In this document: one piece after another, positions 7,322-15,563 of the stretch
Position numbering within the stretch: position 1 is the stretch's first letter
Layout of the letters: each line of letters starts with the position of its first letter
Assembly: GCA_017472115.1 (NCBI GenBank)
Contig: JAFUQW010000128.1
Coordinates: 1-21,713, forward strand
Reading direction: 5' to 3'
Length of the DNA: 21,713 bases
Source: Bacteroidales bacterium
GTDB lineage: Bacteria > Bacteroidota > Bacteroidia > Bacteroidales > UBA932
Made by a program: the position numbers and the translations under genes
The notes under the pieces: generated by a model
Database searches by the model: none
Told to the model about the DNA's origin: nothing
The model's input: only the letters and a program-made list of their open reading frames with translations

Positions 7322-7849
7322 TCAGATAAGTTCAAGTTCCTGAAGAGGGATGTAGTTGGTGGTGATGGCAAACATGCCAGGAAGCTCCACCATGACACGG
7401 CGTGATTTTTTGATCCTTACCACTATACCTTCAACTCCTTTGAAAGGTCCGTCGGTAATGCGCACCTTCTGACCTTCGCGGAGCTTGGCAGAGACCTCCT
7501 TGAGATAGAGGACCTCATCGGACATGGTGCGGCTGATAACCATGAAATCTTCCATGGCCTTATCCGGAACAACGATCGGATTGCGGGTGGATTTATCCCA
7601 GATGAAACGGGCAGGACAACCTTCTCCGAGGTCGCACATGTATCTTCTCAGTTCTTCGTAGGAAGTCTTTACGAAACAGAGGTTTGCGACTGCAGGGACT
7701 ATCTTCGTCACTGTCTTGCCGTTCTTCTCGATTTTCTTGCGGCACATAGGGACAAAGGTCTCGAACCCGGCCTCATTGAGCCGGGTCTGGAACTTGAGTT
7801 CACGAGAGTAGGTAACGCGTATGGCGTACCACTGAGTCTGTGTTTCCAT
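7322..7849 (-). CDS. UpxY-family transcription antiterminator (NusG paralogue)
   Basis: The protein is 175 aa. An NGN domain spans about 7-105 (WYAIRVTYSRELKFQTRL, FVPMC, VPAVANLCFVKTS), and a KOW domain about 125-157 (KVRITDGPFKGVEGIVV then VMVEL). Length and domain order match the UpxY proteins that head Bacteroides capsule operons and prevent early termination in their own leaders. As expected it is the first gene of this polysaccharide operon. Its ATG (7849) is only 12 bases beyond the T tract of the tRNA-Val terminator, and no promoter box is visible between tRNA and gene. Expression may therefore rely on read-through from the tRNA promoter, which fits an antiterminator. It could regulate capsule loci elsewhere as well. 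Confidence 0.9.
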   Translation of the reverse strand: METQTQWYAIRVTYSRELKFQTRLNEAGFETFVPMCRKKIEKNGKTVTKIVPAVANLCFVKTSYEELRRYMCDLGEGCPARFIWDKSTRNPIVVPDKAMEDFMVISRTMSDEVLYLKEVSAKLREGQKVRITDGPFKGVEGIVVRIKKSRRVMVELPGMFAITTNYIPLQELELI

Positions 7850-7861
7850 AAATGCCGTAAC

Positions 7862-7895
7862 AAAAAAAAGAAGCCAAATCTCTGATCTGACTTCT
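7862..7895 (-). terminator. Rho-independent terminator after tRNA-Val
   Basis: On the minus strand an 8-bp stem (7888-7895 with 7869-7876, one wobble) and an 11-base loop are followed by eight T (7862-7869). It lies between the tRNA and the upxY start codon, and so also acts as a potential attenuator for upxY. Confidence 0.75.
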
Positions 7896-7902
7896 TATCC
7901 AG

Positions 7903-7977
7903 TGGGAGCAGAGGGAGTCGAACCCCCGACCCTCTGCTTGTAAGGCAGATGCTCTAAACCAACTGAGCTATGCTCCC
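7903..7977 (-). tRNA. tRNA-Val (anticodon UAC)
   Basis: A 75-base cloverleaf is seen. The 7-bp acceptor stem is GGGAGCA with TGCTCCC, the D arm contains AGCTCAGTTGGT, the anticodon stem TCTGC/GCAGA holds the loop CTTACAA, and the T arm is GGGGGTTCGACTCCC-like. Bases 34-36 read TAC, decoding valine. The 3' CCA is not encoded (discriminator A followed by CTGG). A promoter sits just upstream and a terminator just downstream. Confidence 0.95.
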
Positions 7978-7990
7978 TCAAACAGGATTG

Positions 7991-8021
7991 CAAAGATACG
8001 GATGTTTTTTGATTCTGCAAA
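7991..8021 (-). promoter_or_regulatory. Bacteroidetes-type promoter for tRNA-Val
   Basis: Read on the minus strand, a TTTG at 8018-8021 is followed after exactly 19 bases by TATCTTTG at 7991-7998. These match the -33 and -7 elements of the Bacteroidetes primary sigma factor, 13 bases before the mature tRNA 5' end. Confidence 0.8.
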
Positions 8022-8062
8022 TTTTATTTCAATAAATTTATCAGAATGACATATATTTTGCA

Positions 8063-8070
8063 TATCTTTG
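8063..8070 (+). promoter_or_regulatory. -7 promoter element of ssrA
   Basis: TATCTTTG matches TAnnTTTG and ends 11 bases before the tmRNA 5' end at 8082. No clear TTTG is seen at -33. The ssrA and tRNA-Val promoters are divergent in a 104-base gap. Confidence 0.65.
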
Positions 8071-8081
8071 CACCCGCGAAT

Positions 8082-8477
8082 GGGGATGTTTTGGTTTTGA
8101 CAGCATCAGACATCGGACAGTAAGCACGCCGGGCGTTGTAGGTTTGCCCGTTAATCTCGGCCTTCGAACTTTTAGTTGGCAACAACTCTTATGCACTCGC
8201 TGCGTAGTCTGCCAAGCACACTACCTTAATCCGCGACGCCAAGGCTGCGTCGCCGACGAGTATCCCTCTGACCTTTAAGCCGGTTATGGTCGGAATCCGG
8301 GGTATCATTCAAACCGGATGCACGGAGCGACTCCTTTAAACTCCGCCAAGACTTCAAGGATAAGCGCAAGATGGCCTGTCTGACGGCAGCCTTGCGTCGA
8401 AAACCAAAGACAGACTAAGCGTGTAGAAAGCCGCCTGGTGCGGTGTTTGGACGGCGGTTCGAGTCCGCCCATCTCCA
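8082..8477 (+). ncRNA. ssrA: tmRNA (transfer-messenger RNA)
   Basis: The 396-base gene starts with GGGGATG and ends with CATCTCC plus A, which pair as a 7-bp tRNA-like acceptor stem with one wobble. After the 5' strand comes the hallmark GGTTTTGACAGC. Near the 3' end a T arm (GGCGG, TTCGAGT, CCGCC) is intact. The mRNA-like part, 8178-8207, encodes GNNSYALAA and a TAG stop, with the YALAA end seen in Bacteroidetes tags. It rescues ribosomes stalled on broken messages together with SmpB. CCA is not encoded. The 3' end lies within a perfect inverted repeat. A 62-codon opposite-strand frame over it is not a gene. Confidence 0.95.
8178..8207 (+). other. tmRNA proteolysis-tag reading frame (GNNSYALAA)
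   Basis: The resume codon is GGC at 8178, followed by codons for NNSYALAA and a TAG stop at 8205. The frame choice rests on the conserved YALAA ending. The resume residue and length (9) agree with known Bacteroidetes tags such as GETHYALAA. Confidence 0.8.
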
Positions 8478-8525
8478 CAAAGAAGAGGTTCACAGTTTTA
8501 CTGTGAACCTCTTCTTTGTGGAGAT
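8471..8525. repeat. Perfect 25-bp inverted repeat over the tmRNA 3' end
   Basis: Bases 8471-8495 pair without mismatch with 8501-8525 around a TTTTA loop. The first six bases belong to the tmRNA acceptor strand. It probably acts as the ssrA terminator, but the arm is far longer than needed and there is no T tract after it. Being symmetric, it would also fold in minus-strand transcripts from the bactofilin gene, whose stop is 23 bases away. Confidence 0.85.
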
Positions 8526-8548
8526 AAACTTATTGCCCCCTGTCACTC

Positions 8549-9004
8549 TCAGTTAGCAGGTGCGGTCGGCTGAGCCTTCTGAGGCTGAGCACCTGGTTTC
8601 TGATTTGATGCAGCCTTCTGGTCCTTCTCGACGATTCCGGCAATCTTGTCGAACTCATCCTCAGTGATCATACGACAATTACCATTGAAGGTCGAGCCGA
8701 GTTCAACCGAAAGCCTTCTTACATTAAGGTTGCCGTTAACCGTACAGCCATCCTTGAGGGACAGCGTATTCTTGACGAACACATTGCCATCCATCTTGCC
8801 CCACAGGTCAATGTTCTCACAGATCACATCTCCCTTGACATCCGCGCTCTCACCTACCACTACGCGACCTTTTGTCTGAACCTTACCTTCGAATGTACCG
8901 TCAATACGGATATCGTATGGAGACATTATCTCTCCTTTGATGATGGTACCTGATGAAATCCTGCTGATGGAATTCACATTTACCACAGGTTCTGTTTTTG
9001 CCAT
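8549..9004 (-). CDS. Bactofilin-family cytoskeletal protein
   Basis: The protein is 151 aa. Residues about 15-112 consist of short right-handed beta-helix repeats with regular hydrophobic spacing and Gly turns (GTIIKGEI, IRIDGTFEGKV, RVVVGESADVKGDV, GKMDGNV and so on). This is the polymer-forming bactofilin (DUF583) core. An unstructured C-terminal tail rich in Gln, Pro and Ala follows. Bactofilins polymerise at the inner membrane and help shape cells or position envelope enzymes. No M23 peptidase partner lies beside it. It follows secA by 61 bases with no TAnnTTTG box between, so it may be transcribed with secA. Confidence 0.92.
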   Translation of the reverse strand: MAKTEPVVNVNSISRISSGTIIKGEIMSPYDIRIDGTFEGKVQTKGRVVVGESADVKGDVICENIDLWGKMDGNVFVKNTLSLKDGCTVNGNLNVRRLSVELGSTFNGNCRMITEDEFDKIAGIVEKDQKAASNQKPGAQPQKAQPTAPAN

Positions 9005-9065
9005 AATTTCTTATTTTATTATAGTTTGCTGTTATTCGCACATGTTAAATAACCTTGTGCAGAGG

Positions 9066-12000
9066 TTACATGCCTTTGCCGTGGCAGTTCTTGTACTTCT
9101 TGCCGGAGCCGCAAGGACAAGGATCGTTACGTCCCACCTGCTTCTCCACATGCACCGGCATGTTGCTCTTTGCCTCTCCTCCGTTGGTGACAAGGTCTGT
9201 CCTGCTGGTCCGCATCTGGCTCATGTCATTCTTCCTCTGCTGAGGAGCTGGAGCCTTTGCCTGGGATGCGTCACGAAGCGGAATGAATGCCCTCAAAAGG
9301 AATGAAAGCACATTCTTGTTCAGGTCTTCAAGAAGCTGGCTGAAAAGGTTGAAACTTTCGAACTTATAGATGAGAAGAGGGTCCTTCTGCTCGTAAGTCG
9401 CATTCTGAACCGACTGCTTGAGGTCGTCCATATCACGCAGATGCTCCTTCCATTTCTCATCGATCTGCCAGAGGGTGATGGTCTTGCTGAGCACTCGTGC
9501 AATCTCCTTTCCTTCAGACTCATACGCCTTCTTGAGATTGACTGAAAGGGTCAGCATCTTGCGGCCGTCGGAGATAGGAATGGCGATGTTTTCATATATA
9601 GCGGCCTGTTTCTCATAAACCTCCTTGATGATAGGGTATGCCCTCTGGACCATGGTGTCCATACGACGCTGATAGGTCTTGAGCATATTCTCATGGAGTT
9701 TATCTGCGAGCGCCTTCTCGTTTGCCTTGTTGAAGAACTCCTCGTCAAAGCCGAGGTCTGTAGAAAGGGCCATCATGACCATCTCCGAGAATGATTCATA
9801 GTCATAGCTCTCGGCCTTCTCTGCGAAGATCTGAGCCATGTCCTGCATCATGTTCATGACGTCGATCTCGACTCTTTCGCCTGAAAGGGCGTTGCGTCTC
9901 TTGGTGTAGATGACCTCACGCTGCGAGTTCATAACATCGTCATATTCGAGGAGTCTCTTACGGATACCGAAGTTATTCTCCTCAACCTTCTTCTGTGCCC
10001 TTTCGATGGAGCTGTTGAGCATAGGGGCCTCAAGAGCCTCGTGCTCTTCCATTCCGAGACGGTCAACCACACTGGCTATCTTCTCTGATCCGAAAAGACG
10101 CATGAGCTTGTCTTCAAGAGACACATAGAAGATGGATGAACCCGGATCTCCCTGACGTCCGGACCGTCCGCGGAGCTGACGGTCAACTCGACGGCTGTCG
10201 TGACGCTCGGTACCTATGATGGCAAGACCTCCTGCCTCCTTGACTTCGTCAGGCAGCTTGATGTCGGTTCCTCGACCGGCCATGTTCGTCGCGATGGTAA
10301 CGGTAGAAGGTTCTCCGGCATGTTTCACGACCTCCGCTTCACGTGCATGCTGCTTGGCGTTGAGCACCTGATGGTCTATGCCGCGAAGCCTGAGCATACG
10401 GCTGAGGAGCTCCGATGTCTCGACGTCGGTGGTACCCACGAGAACAGGACGTCCTTCCTTGGTAAGTTCTACGATCTTGCCGATCACGGCCTCGTATTTT
10501 GCCTTCTTTGTTTTGTATATCAGGTCATTCTGGTCAATTCGTGCGATAGGCCTGTTGGTCGGGATCACCACAACATCGAGCTTATATATCGACCAGAACT
10601 CACCCGCCTCTGTCTCTGCCGTACCGGTCATACCGGCAAGCTTATGATACATTCTGAAGTAGTTCTGGAGAGTGATGGTCGCAAATGTCTGGGTAGCAGC
10701 CTCGACCTTAACATTTTCCTTAGCCTCCACGGCCTGATGGAGTCCGTCACTCCAGCGGCGTCCTTCCATGATACGTCCGGTCTGCTCATCGACAATCTTG
10801 ACCTTTCCGTCCTGGATGATGTAGTCGATCTCCTTGTCGAACATGGTGTAGGCCTTGAGGAGCTGGCTCACGGTGTGGACACGCTCCGACTTAAGGGCGA
10901 ATTCAGCAAGGATCTCATCCTTCTTCACCTGCTTCTCCTCAGCAGAGAGACTGCTGTCCTTCTGAACCTCGGCCACAGCAGCTCCGACGTCAGGAAGGAC
11001 GAAGAAATTGCTGTCCGAAAGGTTGCCTGTGATGAGGTCACGTCCCTTGTCGGTCATGTCAACCGAATGCTGCTTCTCGTTGATGACGAAGAAGAGTTCG
11101 TCCGTAATGAACGGCATCTCACGCTCGTTGTCCTGGATATAGTAGTTCTCGACCTTCTGGAGAAGCTGCTTCATGCCCGGCTCACTGAGGAACTTGATGA
11201 GCGGCTTGTATTTAGGATAACCTTTGAATGCTCTGAAAAGGAGGACTCCACCATCCTTTTCATTACCTTCGGCGATGAGCTTCTTGGCCTCGTTCAGGAG
11301 CTGGTTGACGAGAGTCTTCTGGTTGCTGAAAAGTCGCTCCACCAACGGCTTGTACTCCATGAACTGCTGGTCCTCACCCTTAGGTACAGGTCCTGAGATG
11401 ATGAGAGGTGTACGCGCATCATCAATAAGAACGGAGTCAACCTCATCGACGATCGCGAAGTGATGCTTGCGCTGCACAAGGTCGTTCATCGATGTGGCCA
11501 TATTGTCGCGGAGGTAGTCGAAACCGAACTCGTTGTTGGTACCGAAGGTGATGTTGCATGCATATGCCTTTCTGCGGGCGTCGCTGTTAGGCTGATGCTT
11601 GTCGATGCAGTCAACGCTGAGTCCGTGGAACATATAAAGAGGACCCATCCATTCGGAGTCTCGCTTCGAGAGGTAGTCATTGACCGTCACCACATGTACT
11701 CCCTTACCTGCCAATGCGTTAAGGAAAACAGGAAGCGTAGCTACAAGGGTCTTTCCTTCTCCGGTCGCCATCTCGGCTATCTTTCCCTGATGGAGGACGA
11801 TACCTCCGATGAGCTGCACATCATAATGCACCATATCCCAGGTCACCTCGTTTCCTCCGGCCATCCAGTGGTTCTGCCAGAGAGCATAGTCGCCCTCGAT
11901 GGTCACGAATTCCTTGGTAGTGCTGAGAAGGCGGTCGAAATCCGTCGCCTTAACCTTCACGACAGGATTTTCCTTGAAACGTCGCGCAGTTGACTTCATG

Positions 12001-12341
12001 ATGGCAAATGCCTCCGGAAGAATCTCGTCAAGCACCTTTTCGATTGTCTCGTCTATCTTCTTTACAAGTTTGTCAGACTCGGTGGCAAGGTTTTCCTTCT
12101 GGCTGAGAGGAATATCCTTCTCAAGTTCCGCCTTGATCTCAGCAACCCTCTTCTCGTCAGCAGCTATCGCTGCACTGATCCTGTCCTTGAGTTCCTGACA
12201 TCTCTCTCTGAGTTCATCATCAGAAAGGCAGTCTATCGCCTTGTAAGCCTCTAACACCTTGTCTAAAGTAGGCCTGATGGCCTTCATATCACGGTCCGCC
12301 TTGGTACCGAACAATTTCTTGAAAACGTCTGTAAATGACAT
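9066..12341 (-). CDS. secA: Preprotein translocase ATPase SecA
   Basis: The ATG at 12341 gives 1091 aa beginning [14 protein letters not shown], the expected family N-terminus. A further in-frame ATG at 12383 lies almost at the predicted transcription start and is less likely. Seen motifs include Walker A MATGEGKT at 191-198, [11 protein letters not shown], the DEVD box at 299-302 followed by [26 protein letters not shown], and [11 protein letters not shown] in the second helicase domain. A C-terminal SEC-C zinc motif (CPCGSG...CH) closes the protein. It is longer than the roughly 900 aa E. coli protein, in line with Bacteroidetes SecA and their inserts. It drives Sec-dependent export through SecYEG. 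It has its own promoter at the end of rfbD. Confidence 0.98.
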   Translation of the reverse strand: MSFTDVFKKLFGTKADRDMKAIRPTLDKVLEAYKAIDCLSDDELRERCQELKDRISAAIAADEKRVAEIKAELEKDIPLSQKENLATESDKLVKKIDETIEKVLDEILPEAFAIMKSTARRFKENPVVKVKATDFDRLLSTTKEFVTIEGDYALWQNHWMAGGNEVTWDMVHYDVQLIGGIVLHQGKIAEMATGEGKTLVATLPVFLNALAGKGVHVVTVNDYLSKRDSEWMGPLYMFHGLSVDCIDKHQPNSDARRKAYACNITFGTNNEFGFDYLRDNMATSMNDLVQRKHHFAIVDEVDSVLIDDARTPLIISGPVPKGEDQQFMEYKPLVERLFSNQKTLVNQLLNEAKKLIAEGNEKDGGVLLFRAFKGYPKYKPLIKFLSEPGMKQLLQKVENYYIQDNEREMPFITDELFFVINEKQHSVDMTDKGRDLITGNLSDSNFFVLPDVGAAVAEVQKDSSLSAEEKQVKKDEILAEFALKSERVHTVSQLLKAYTMFDKEIDYIIQDGKVKIVDEQTGRIMEGRRWSDGLHQAVEAKENVKVEAATQTFATITLQNYFRMYHKLAGMTGTAETEAGEFWSIYKLDVVVIPTNRPIARIDQNDLIYKTKKAKYEAVIGKIVELTKEGRPVLVGTTDVETSELLSRMLRLRGIDHQVLNAKQHAREAEVVKHAGEPSTVTIATNMAGRGTDIKLPDEVKEAGGLAIIGTERHDSRRVDRQLRGRSGRQGDPGSSIFYVSLEDKLMRLFGSEKIASVVDRLGMEEHEALEAPMLNSSIERAQKKVEENNFGIRKRLLEYDDVMNSQREVIYTKRRNALSGERVEIDVMNMMQDMAQIFAEKAESYDYESFSEMVMMALSTDLGFDEEFFNKANEKALADKLHENMLKTYQRRMDTMVQRAYPIIKEVYEKQAAIYENIAIPISDGRKMLTLSVNLKKAYESEGKEIARVLSKTITLWQIDEKWKEHLRDMDDLKQSVQNATYEQKDPLLIYKFESFNLFSQLLEDLNKNVLSFLLRAFIPLRDASQAKAPAPQQRKNDMSQMRTSRTDLVTNGGEAKSNMPVHVEKQVGRNDPCPCGSGKKYKNCHGKGM

Positions 12342-12364
12342 ATCTGTTATTTTTATATTCAAAA

Positions 12365-12398
12365 TAGGTTGTCTGCACGGCATAGTGCAAACAACCTA
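12365..12398. repeat. Inverted repeat at the secA transcription start
   Basis: Thirteen of 14 positions pair between 12365-12378 and 12385-12398 around a 6-base loop. On the minus strand the repeat begins directly after the -7 box. It could be an operator for a dimeric regulator or a 5' leader hairpin. No T tract follows. Confidence 0.65.
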
Positions 12399-12430
12399 CA
12401 AATATAGTGACAAATAAGGATTTACCCAAA
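12399..12430 (-). promoter_or_regulatory. secA promoter
   Basis: On the minus strand TTTG at 12427-12430 and TATATTTG at 12399-12406 are separated by 20 bases. Both match the Bacteroidetes -33/-7 consensus. The -33 box lies inside the last codons of rfbD, so secA can be transcribed independently of the upstream genes. Confidence 0.75.
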
Positions 12431-13312
12431 TTTTTCAATTTCAGAGATACAGAAGGACAATGAATCCTTCCAATGGCAAATTTCTTTGCCGAATGTTGAC
12501 TTGAATTTCGTCTTGTCAAGAACCGAATAAGCCGGTCGGCGTACATTTGAAGGATATTCCCCGGTGCTGCAAGGCAACACGGTGCAGACCGTGCCGGAAA
12601 GATCGCATATCTCCTTGGCGAAGTCATACCACGAACATACGCCTTCATTGGTATAATTATATATTCCTTCCTTCCCTACCGTCCCATCCCCGATCACGTC
12701 AAACATGGCATCGACAAGATCGCGGGCATATGTAGGAGTTCCCACCTGGTCACATACGACCTTGAGGACGGGCTGCTGCTCTGACTTCGCAAGGATTGTC
12801 CTGACGAAATTCCTGCCGTACGGACTGAAGAGCCACGCTGTCCTGAAGATCAGATAACGGCATCCCGAAGCCATGACAGCCTCTTCGCCGGCTAACTTCG
12901 ACTTTCCGTATTCACTTACAGGATATGCCGGATCATCCTCCTTATACGGTCGCGAAGATTCACCGTCAAAAACATAATCCGTGGAAACATGGATGAGCAG
13001 TGCGTCATTGGCCCTTGCCGCTTCAGCAAGATATGACACTGCCGCAGCATTTACAGAAAACGCTTCAAGGGATTCCGTCTCCGCCTTCAGGACATCGGTA
13101 TATCCGGCGCAGTTGATGATTATTTCAATATTCTCATCCTTAATGATCTGCGCCACCGCTTCCCTGTCGGTAATATCCAGATGCCGTACCCGTCCGTCAT
13201 TCCCGGGCCTGAGCGAATGTGCGGTAAAAACGAATTCATGGTCTGCATCATAACATGAATCCATTATCGTACGTCCGAGCTGGCCGTTGCTGCCTGTCAC
13301 AAGAATCTTCAT
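12422..13312 (-). CDS. rfbD: dTDP-4-dehydrorhamnose reductase
   Basis: The ATG at 13312 gives 296 aa starting MKILVTGSNGQLG, with the NAD(P)-binding GxxGxxG at residues 7-13 directly after the start. A TTG three codons upstream would overlap rfbC by 4 bases and is less likely. Further RmlD signs are INCAGYTDV at 66-74, HVSTDYVFDG at 108-117, and YGKSK at 135-139 giving the Tyr135/Lys139 pair. It reduces dTDP-4-keto-L-rhamnose to dTDP-L-rhamnose, the last step of that pathway. It lies 5 bases after rfbC. rfbA and rfbB are not in the window. Confidence 0.95.
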   Translation of the reverse strand: MKILVTGSNGQLGRTIMDSCYDADHEFVFTAHSLRPGNDGRVRHLDITDREAVAQIIKDENIEIIINCAGYTDVLKAETESLEAFSVNAAAVSYLAEAARANDALLIHVSTDYVFDGESSRPYKEDDPAYPVSEYGKSKLAGEEAVMASGCRYLIFRTAWLFSPYGRNFVRTILAKSEQQPVLKVVCDQVGTPTYARDLVDAMFDVIGDGTVGKEGIYNYTNEGVCSWYDFAKEICDLSGTVCTVLPCSTGEYPSNVRRPAYSVLDKTKFKSTFGKEICHWKDSLSFCISEIEKFG

Positions 13313-13317
13313 ATCAT

Positions 13318-13872
13318 TCAATATTCAAACGGGATTTCCGCATCTCTCAGGCGCGGATGTCTTGAATCCTTCTCGGAAAGAAGGACCTTGTCAGCCGGTA
13401 CTCCCCAATCTATATCGAGATCGGGATCGTTCCATGCAATGGCCCCTTCCGACTGAGGTGCATAATAGCTGTCGCATTTGTATTGAAATACCGCCTCTTC
13501 CGAAAGCACTGCAAAACCATGTGCAAAGCCACGTGGTATGAAGAACTGACGGTGGTTATCTTCAGTGAGTTCCACCGCGACATGCTTTCCGTAGGTAGGA
13601 GAGCCTTTTCTGATGTCAACAGCCACATCAAGGACCCGGCCCTTTATGACACGTACAAGCTTGGCCTGAGCATATGGTGGTTTCTGAAAATGAAGCCCCC
13701 TCAGAACCCCGTAGCATGACTTGCTTTCGTTGTCCTGGACAAAATGAGTCCGGGCGACCTTTTCCTCGAAATCTCTTTCGGAAAAAGATTCGAAGAAATA
13801 TCCTCTGCTGTCACCGAACAGTTTCGGTTCGATTATCACTACTCCGGGAATCTCAGTCTGGATTACGTTCAT
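13318..13872 (-). CDS. rfbC: dTDP-4-dehydrorhamnose 3,5-epimerase
   Basis: The protein is 184 aa, the usual RmlC length. Seen motifs are FGDSRGYFFESF at 19-30, VLRGLHFQ with the catalytic base His61 at 56-63, the KGRVLDVAVDIRKGSPTYGK strand pair, IPRGFAHGF at 112-120, and FQYKCDSYY with the acid Tyr131. It epimerises C3 and C5 of the 4-keto-6-deoxyglucose intermediate in dTDP-L-rhamnose synthesis. It acts as a cytoplasmic cupin dimer. It is tightly coupled to rfbD downstream and lies 53 bases after rnhA. Confidence 0.96.
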   Translation of the reverse strand: MNVIQTEIPGVVIIEPKLFGDSRGYFFESFSERDFEEKVARTHFVQDNESKSCYGVLRGLHFQKPPYAQAKLVRVIKGRVLDVAVDIRKGSPTYGKHVAVELTEDNHRQFFIPRGFAHGFAVLSEEAVFQYKCDSYYAPQSEGAIAWNDPDLDIDWGVPADKVLLSEKDSRHPRLRDAEIPFEY

Positions 13873-13925
13873 GGGTTATTCTTTTGATTCTGAGTCTTTA
13901 CTTTATCACCCTGATGCTTAGGTAC

Positions 13926-14438
13926 TCAAAGTAAAGCACCGTCGTCAGGTATATAGCCGGGATCCGGAGGAAGCGGTTTTCCGGCCGCCAAAGCTCCGGC
14001 ACCTGCTGCCACCGCAAGAGCGTCGCAGCGTTCATTTTCGGGATGTCCGGCATGCCCCTTTATCCAATGGAAAGCGACCCTGTGCTTCTGAAGAAGCGGC
14101 GCGAACCTCATCCACAGATCCGGATTCTTTACCTTGGCGAATCCCTTGCGCTTCCAGTTCTCGAGCCATCCTTTGTTGATCGCATTCACCACATAGGATG
14201 AGTCGCTATAGACATGCACCTCCGCGTTCTGCCACTTTATCGCCTCTAGCCCCTTTATCACTGCAAGAAGTTCCATCCTGTTGTTGGTGGTGAGACTGAA
14301 CCCTTCAGACATTTCCTTTACCGCGCCCGCACATTTAAGCACGACGCCATAACCTCCGGGACCCGGATTACCGCTGGACGCTCCGTCAGTATATAGAAAT
14401 ATAGGAGGCTTAGGTGCAACTATGGTTTCAGTAATCAT
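13926..14438 (-). CDS. rnhA: Ribonuclease HI
   Basis: The protein is 170 aa with the complete catalytic set: Asp18 in LYTDGASSGNPGPGGYG, Glu56 in NRMELLAV, Asp79 in VYSDSSYVVNAI, His129 in KGHAGHPENE and Asp139 in RCDALA. The basic handle region (WLENWKRKGF) is present as in E. coli RNase HI. It degrades RNA in RNA-DNA hybrids (R-loops, primers). A short Ala/Gly/Pro-rich tail follows the last helix. It starts 6 bases after the pdxA stop, so the two are co-transcribed. Confidence 0.96.
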   Translation of the reverse strand: MITETIVAPKPPIFLYTDGASSGNPGPGGYGVVLKCAGAVKEMSEGFSLTTNNRMELLAVIKGLEAIKWQNAEVHVYSDSSYVVNAINKGWLENWKRKGFAKVKNPDLWMRFAPLLQKHRVAFHWIKGHAGHPENERCDALAVAAGAGALAAGKPLPPDPGYIPDDGALL

Positions 14439-14444
14439 GCGGTG

Positions 14445-15527
14445 CTACTCGATTATCCTTCCTCCGCGAGGCTTGATCTCCGTATCAGGCATCTTCACGG
14501 TCATACGGTTCTCGACCAGTTCGTCATAATCCGCGCGACGGTTATAAATGTCGATGGCAGTGTAGATGGCGGACATCATGGAACGCGGATCGGCCATGTC
14601 GCGTCCAGCCATTTCGTATGCCGTACCATGGTCAGGAGATGTCCTGACGACAGGAAGACCTGCCGTGTAATTGACTCCGTCCTCGAATGCCAGAGCCTTG
14701 AAAGGAGTAAGTCCCTGGTCGTGGTACATGGCAAGGACCGCATCGTACTTGCTGTAATTTCCAAGTCCGAAGAAGCCGTCAGGCGAATACGGTCCGAACG
14801 CGAGGATACCTTCCTCATTGGCAGCCTTGACTGCCGGCAGGATGATCTGCTGCTCCTCATCACCGAGAAGTCCGCCGTCACCGCAATGCGGATTAAGTCC
14901 GAGCACGGCTATCTTAGGCTGATCCACACCGAAATCCCTCTGCAGGGATGCCTTCATAAGTCTGAGTTTCTTCAGTATCTTCTCCTGAGTAATGCTGCCG
15001 CAGACATCCTTGAGCGAAATATGGCCTGTCACGACTCCGACCTTGAGACGGTCACATACCATTATCATTGCCACCTCATCTACTCCGAACTCCTTTTCAA
15101 GATACTCAGTGTGTCCTGTATATCCGAATCCTTCGCTGACCATGGCCCTCTTGTTGATAGGCGCAGTCACAAGCACATCTATATATCCCGCCTTTATATC
15201 TTCCACAGCCCTTTCGAGGGATGTCATGGCCGACTTGGCTGATTCAGCCGTAGGTTGACCCGGCTCGACGAAAACATTCTCCGGCAGACAATTCACGATA
15301 TTCACCCTCTTCTGATGGACATCCTTCGCTGAATTTATCACATTGGTACTGATCTGGTCGATATTGTGAATCTGTTTCTTGTAGAATCCGAATATCTTGG
15401 ACGAGCCATAGATCACCGGAGTACATAGATCCAGCATCCTTTCATCTGCAAGCGCCTTGATGATGACCTCGTACCCGATGCCGTTGCCGTCACCCTGAGT
15501 GATCCCTACTACTAATTTCCTTGCCAT
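14445..15527 (-). CDS. pdxA: 4-hydroxythreonine-4-phosphate dehydrogenase
   Basis: The ATG at 15527 gives 360 aa starting MARKLVVGITQGDGNGIG. A TTG eight codons upstream lies at or before the predicted transcription start, so it is rejected. PdxA signs are GITQGDGNGIGYE, TAPINKRAM, TGHTEYL, GLNPHCGDGG, MYHDQGLTPFK and SPDHGTAYE, which carry the metal-binding histidines and the conserved Asp. The enzyme oxidises 4-phosphohydroxy-L-threonine, a step of DXP-dependent pyridoxal phosphate synthesis. PdxJ, its usual partner, is not in the window. It is the first gene of the pdxA-rnhA-rfbC-rfbD run. Confidence 0.96.
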   Translation of the reverse strand: MARKLVVGITQGDGNGIGYEVIIKALADERMLDLCTPVIYGSSKIFGFYKKQIHNIDQISTNVINSAKDVHQKRVNIVNCLPENVFVEPGQPTAESAKSAMTSLERAVEDIKAGYIDVLVTAPINKRAMVSEGFGYTGHTEYLEKEFGVDEVAMIMVCDRLKVGVVTGHISLKDVCGSITQEKILKKLRLMKASLQRDFGVDQPKIAVLGLNPHCGDGGLLGDEEQQIILPAVKAANEEGILAFGPYSPDGFFGLGNYSKYDAVLAMYHDQGLTPFKALAFEDGVNYTAGLPVVRTSPDHGTAYEMAGRDMADPRSMMSAIYTAIDIYNRRADYDELVENRMTVKMPDTEIKPRGGRIIE

Positions 15528-15555
15528 TGCGTTTGTTTTTTTTGAATTCAACCTA

Positions 15556-15563
15556 CAAATATA
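15556..15563 (-). promoter_or_regulatory. -7 promoter element of pdxA
   Basis: TATATTTG on the minus strand matches TAnnTTTG. Transcription would begin near 15550, leaving a leader of about 20 bases before the ATG at 15527. No good TTTG is seen at the -33 distance. Confidence 0.6.

Noticed and set aside
7156..7398. 80-codon minus-strand frame across the upxY end and leader
   Set aside because: It runs through the C9 tract and the promoter region in a frame different from upxY, and its composition is not protein-like.
8305..8493. Minus-strand 62-codon frame beginning MNLFFVEMGGLEPPSK
   Set aside because: It lies antisense to the tmRNA 3' domain. This is a familiar false gene call over tRNA-like ends (GLEPP arises from the T arm), not a protein gene.
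10200..11396. 398-codon plus-strand frame inside secA
   Set aside because: Long but antisense to the strongly conserved SecA helicase core; it is a codon-bias shadow with no domain or start signals.
14442..15242. 266-codon plus-strand frame opposite pdxA
   Set aside because: Antisense to conserved PdxA motifs; no independent evidence of coding.
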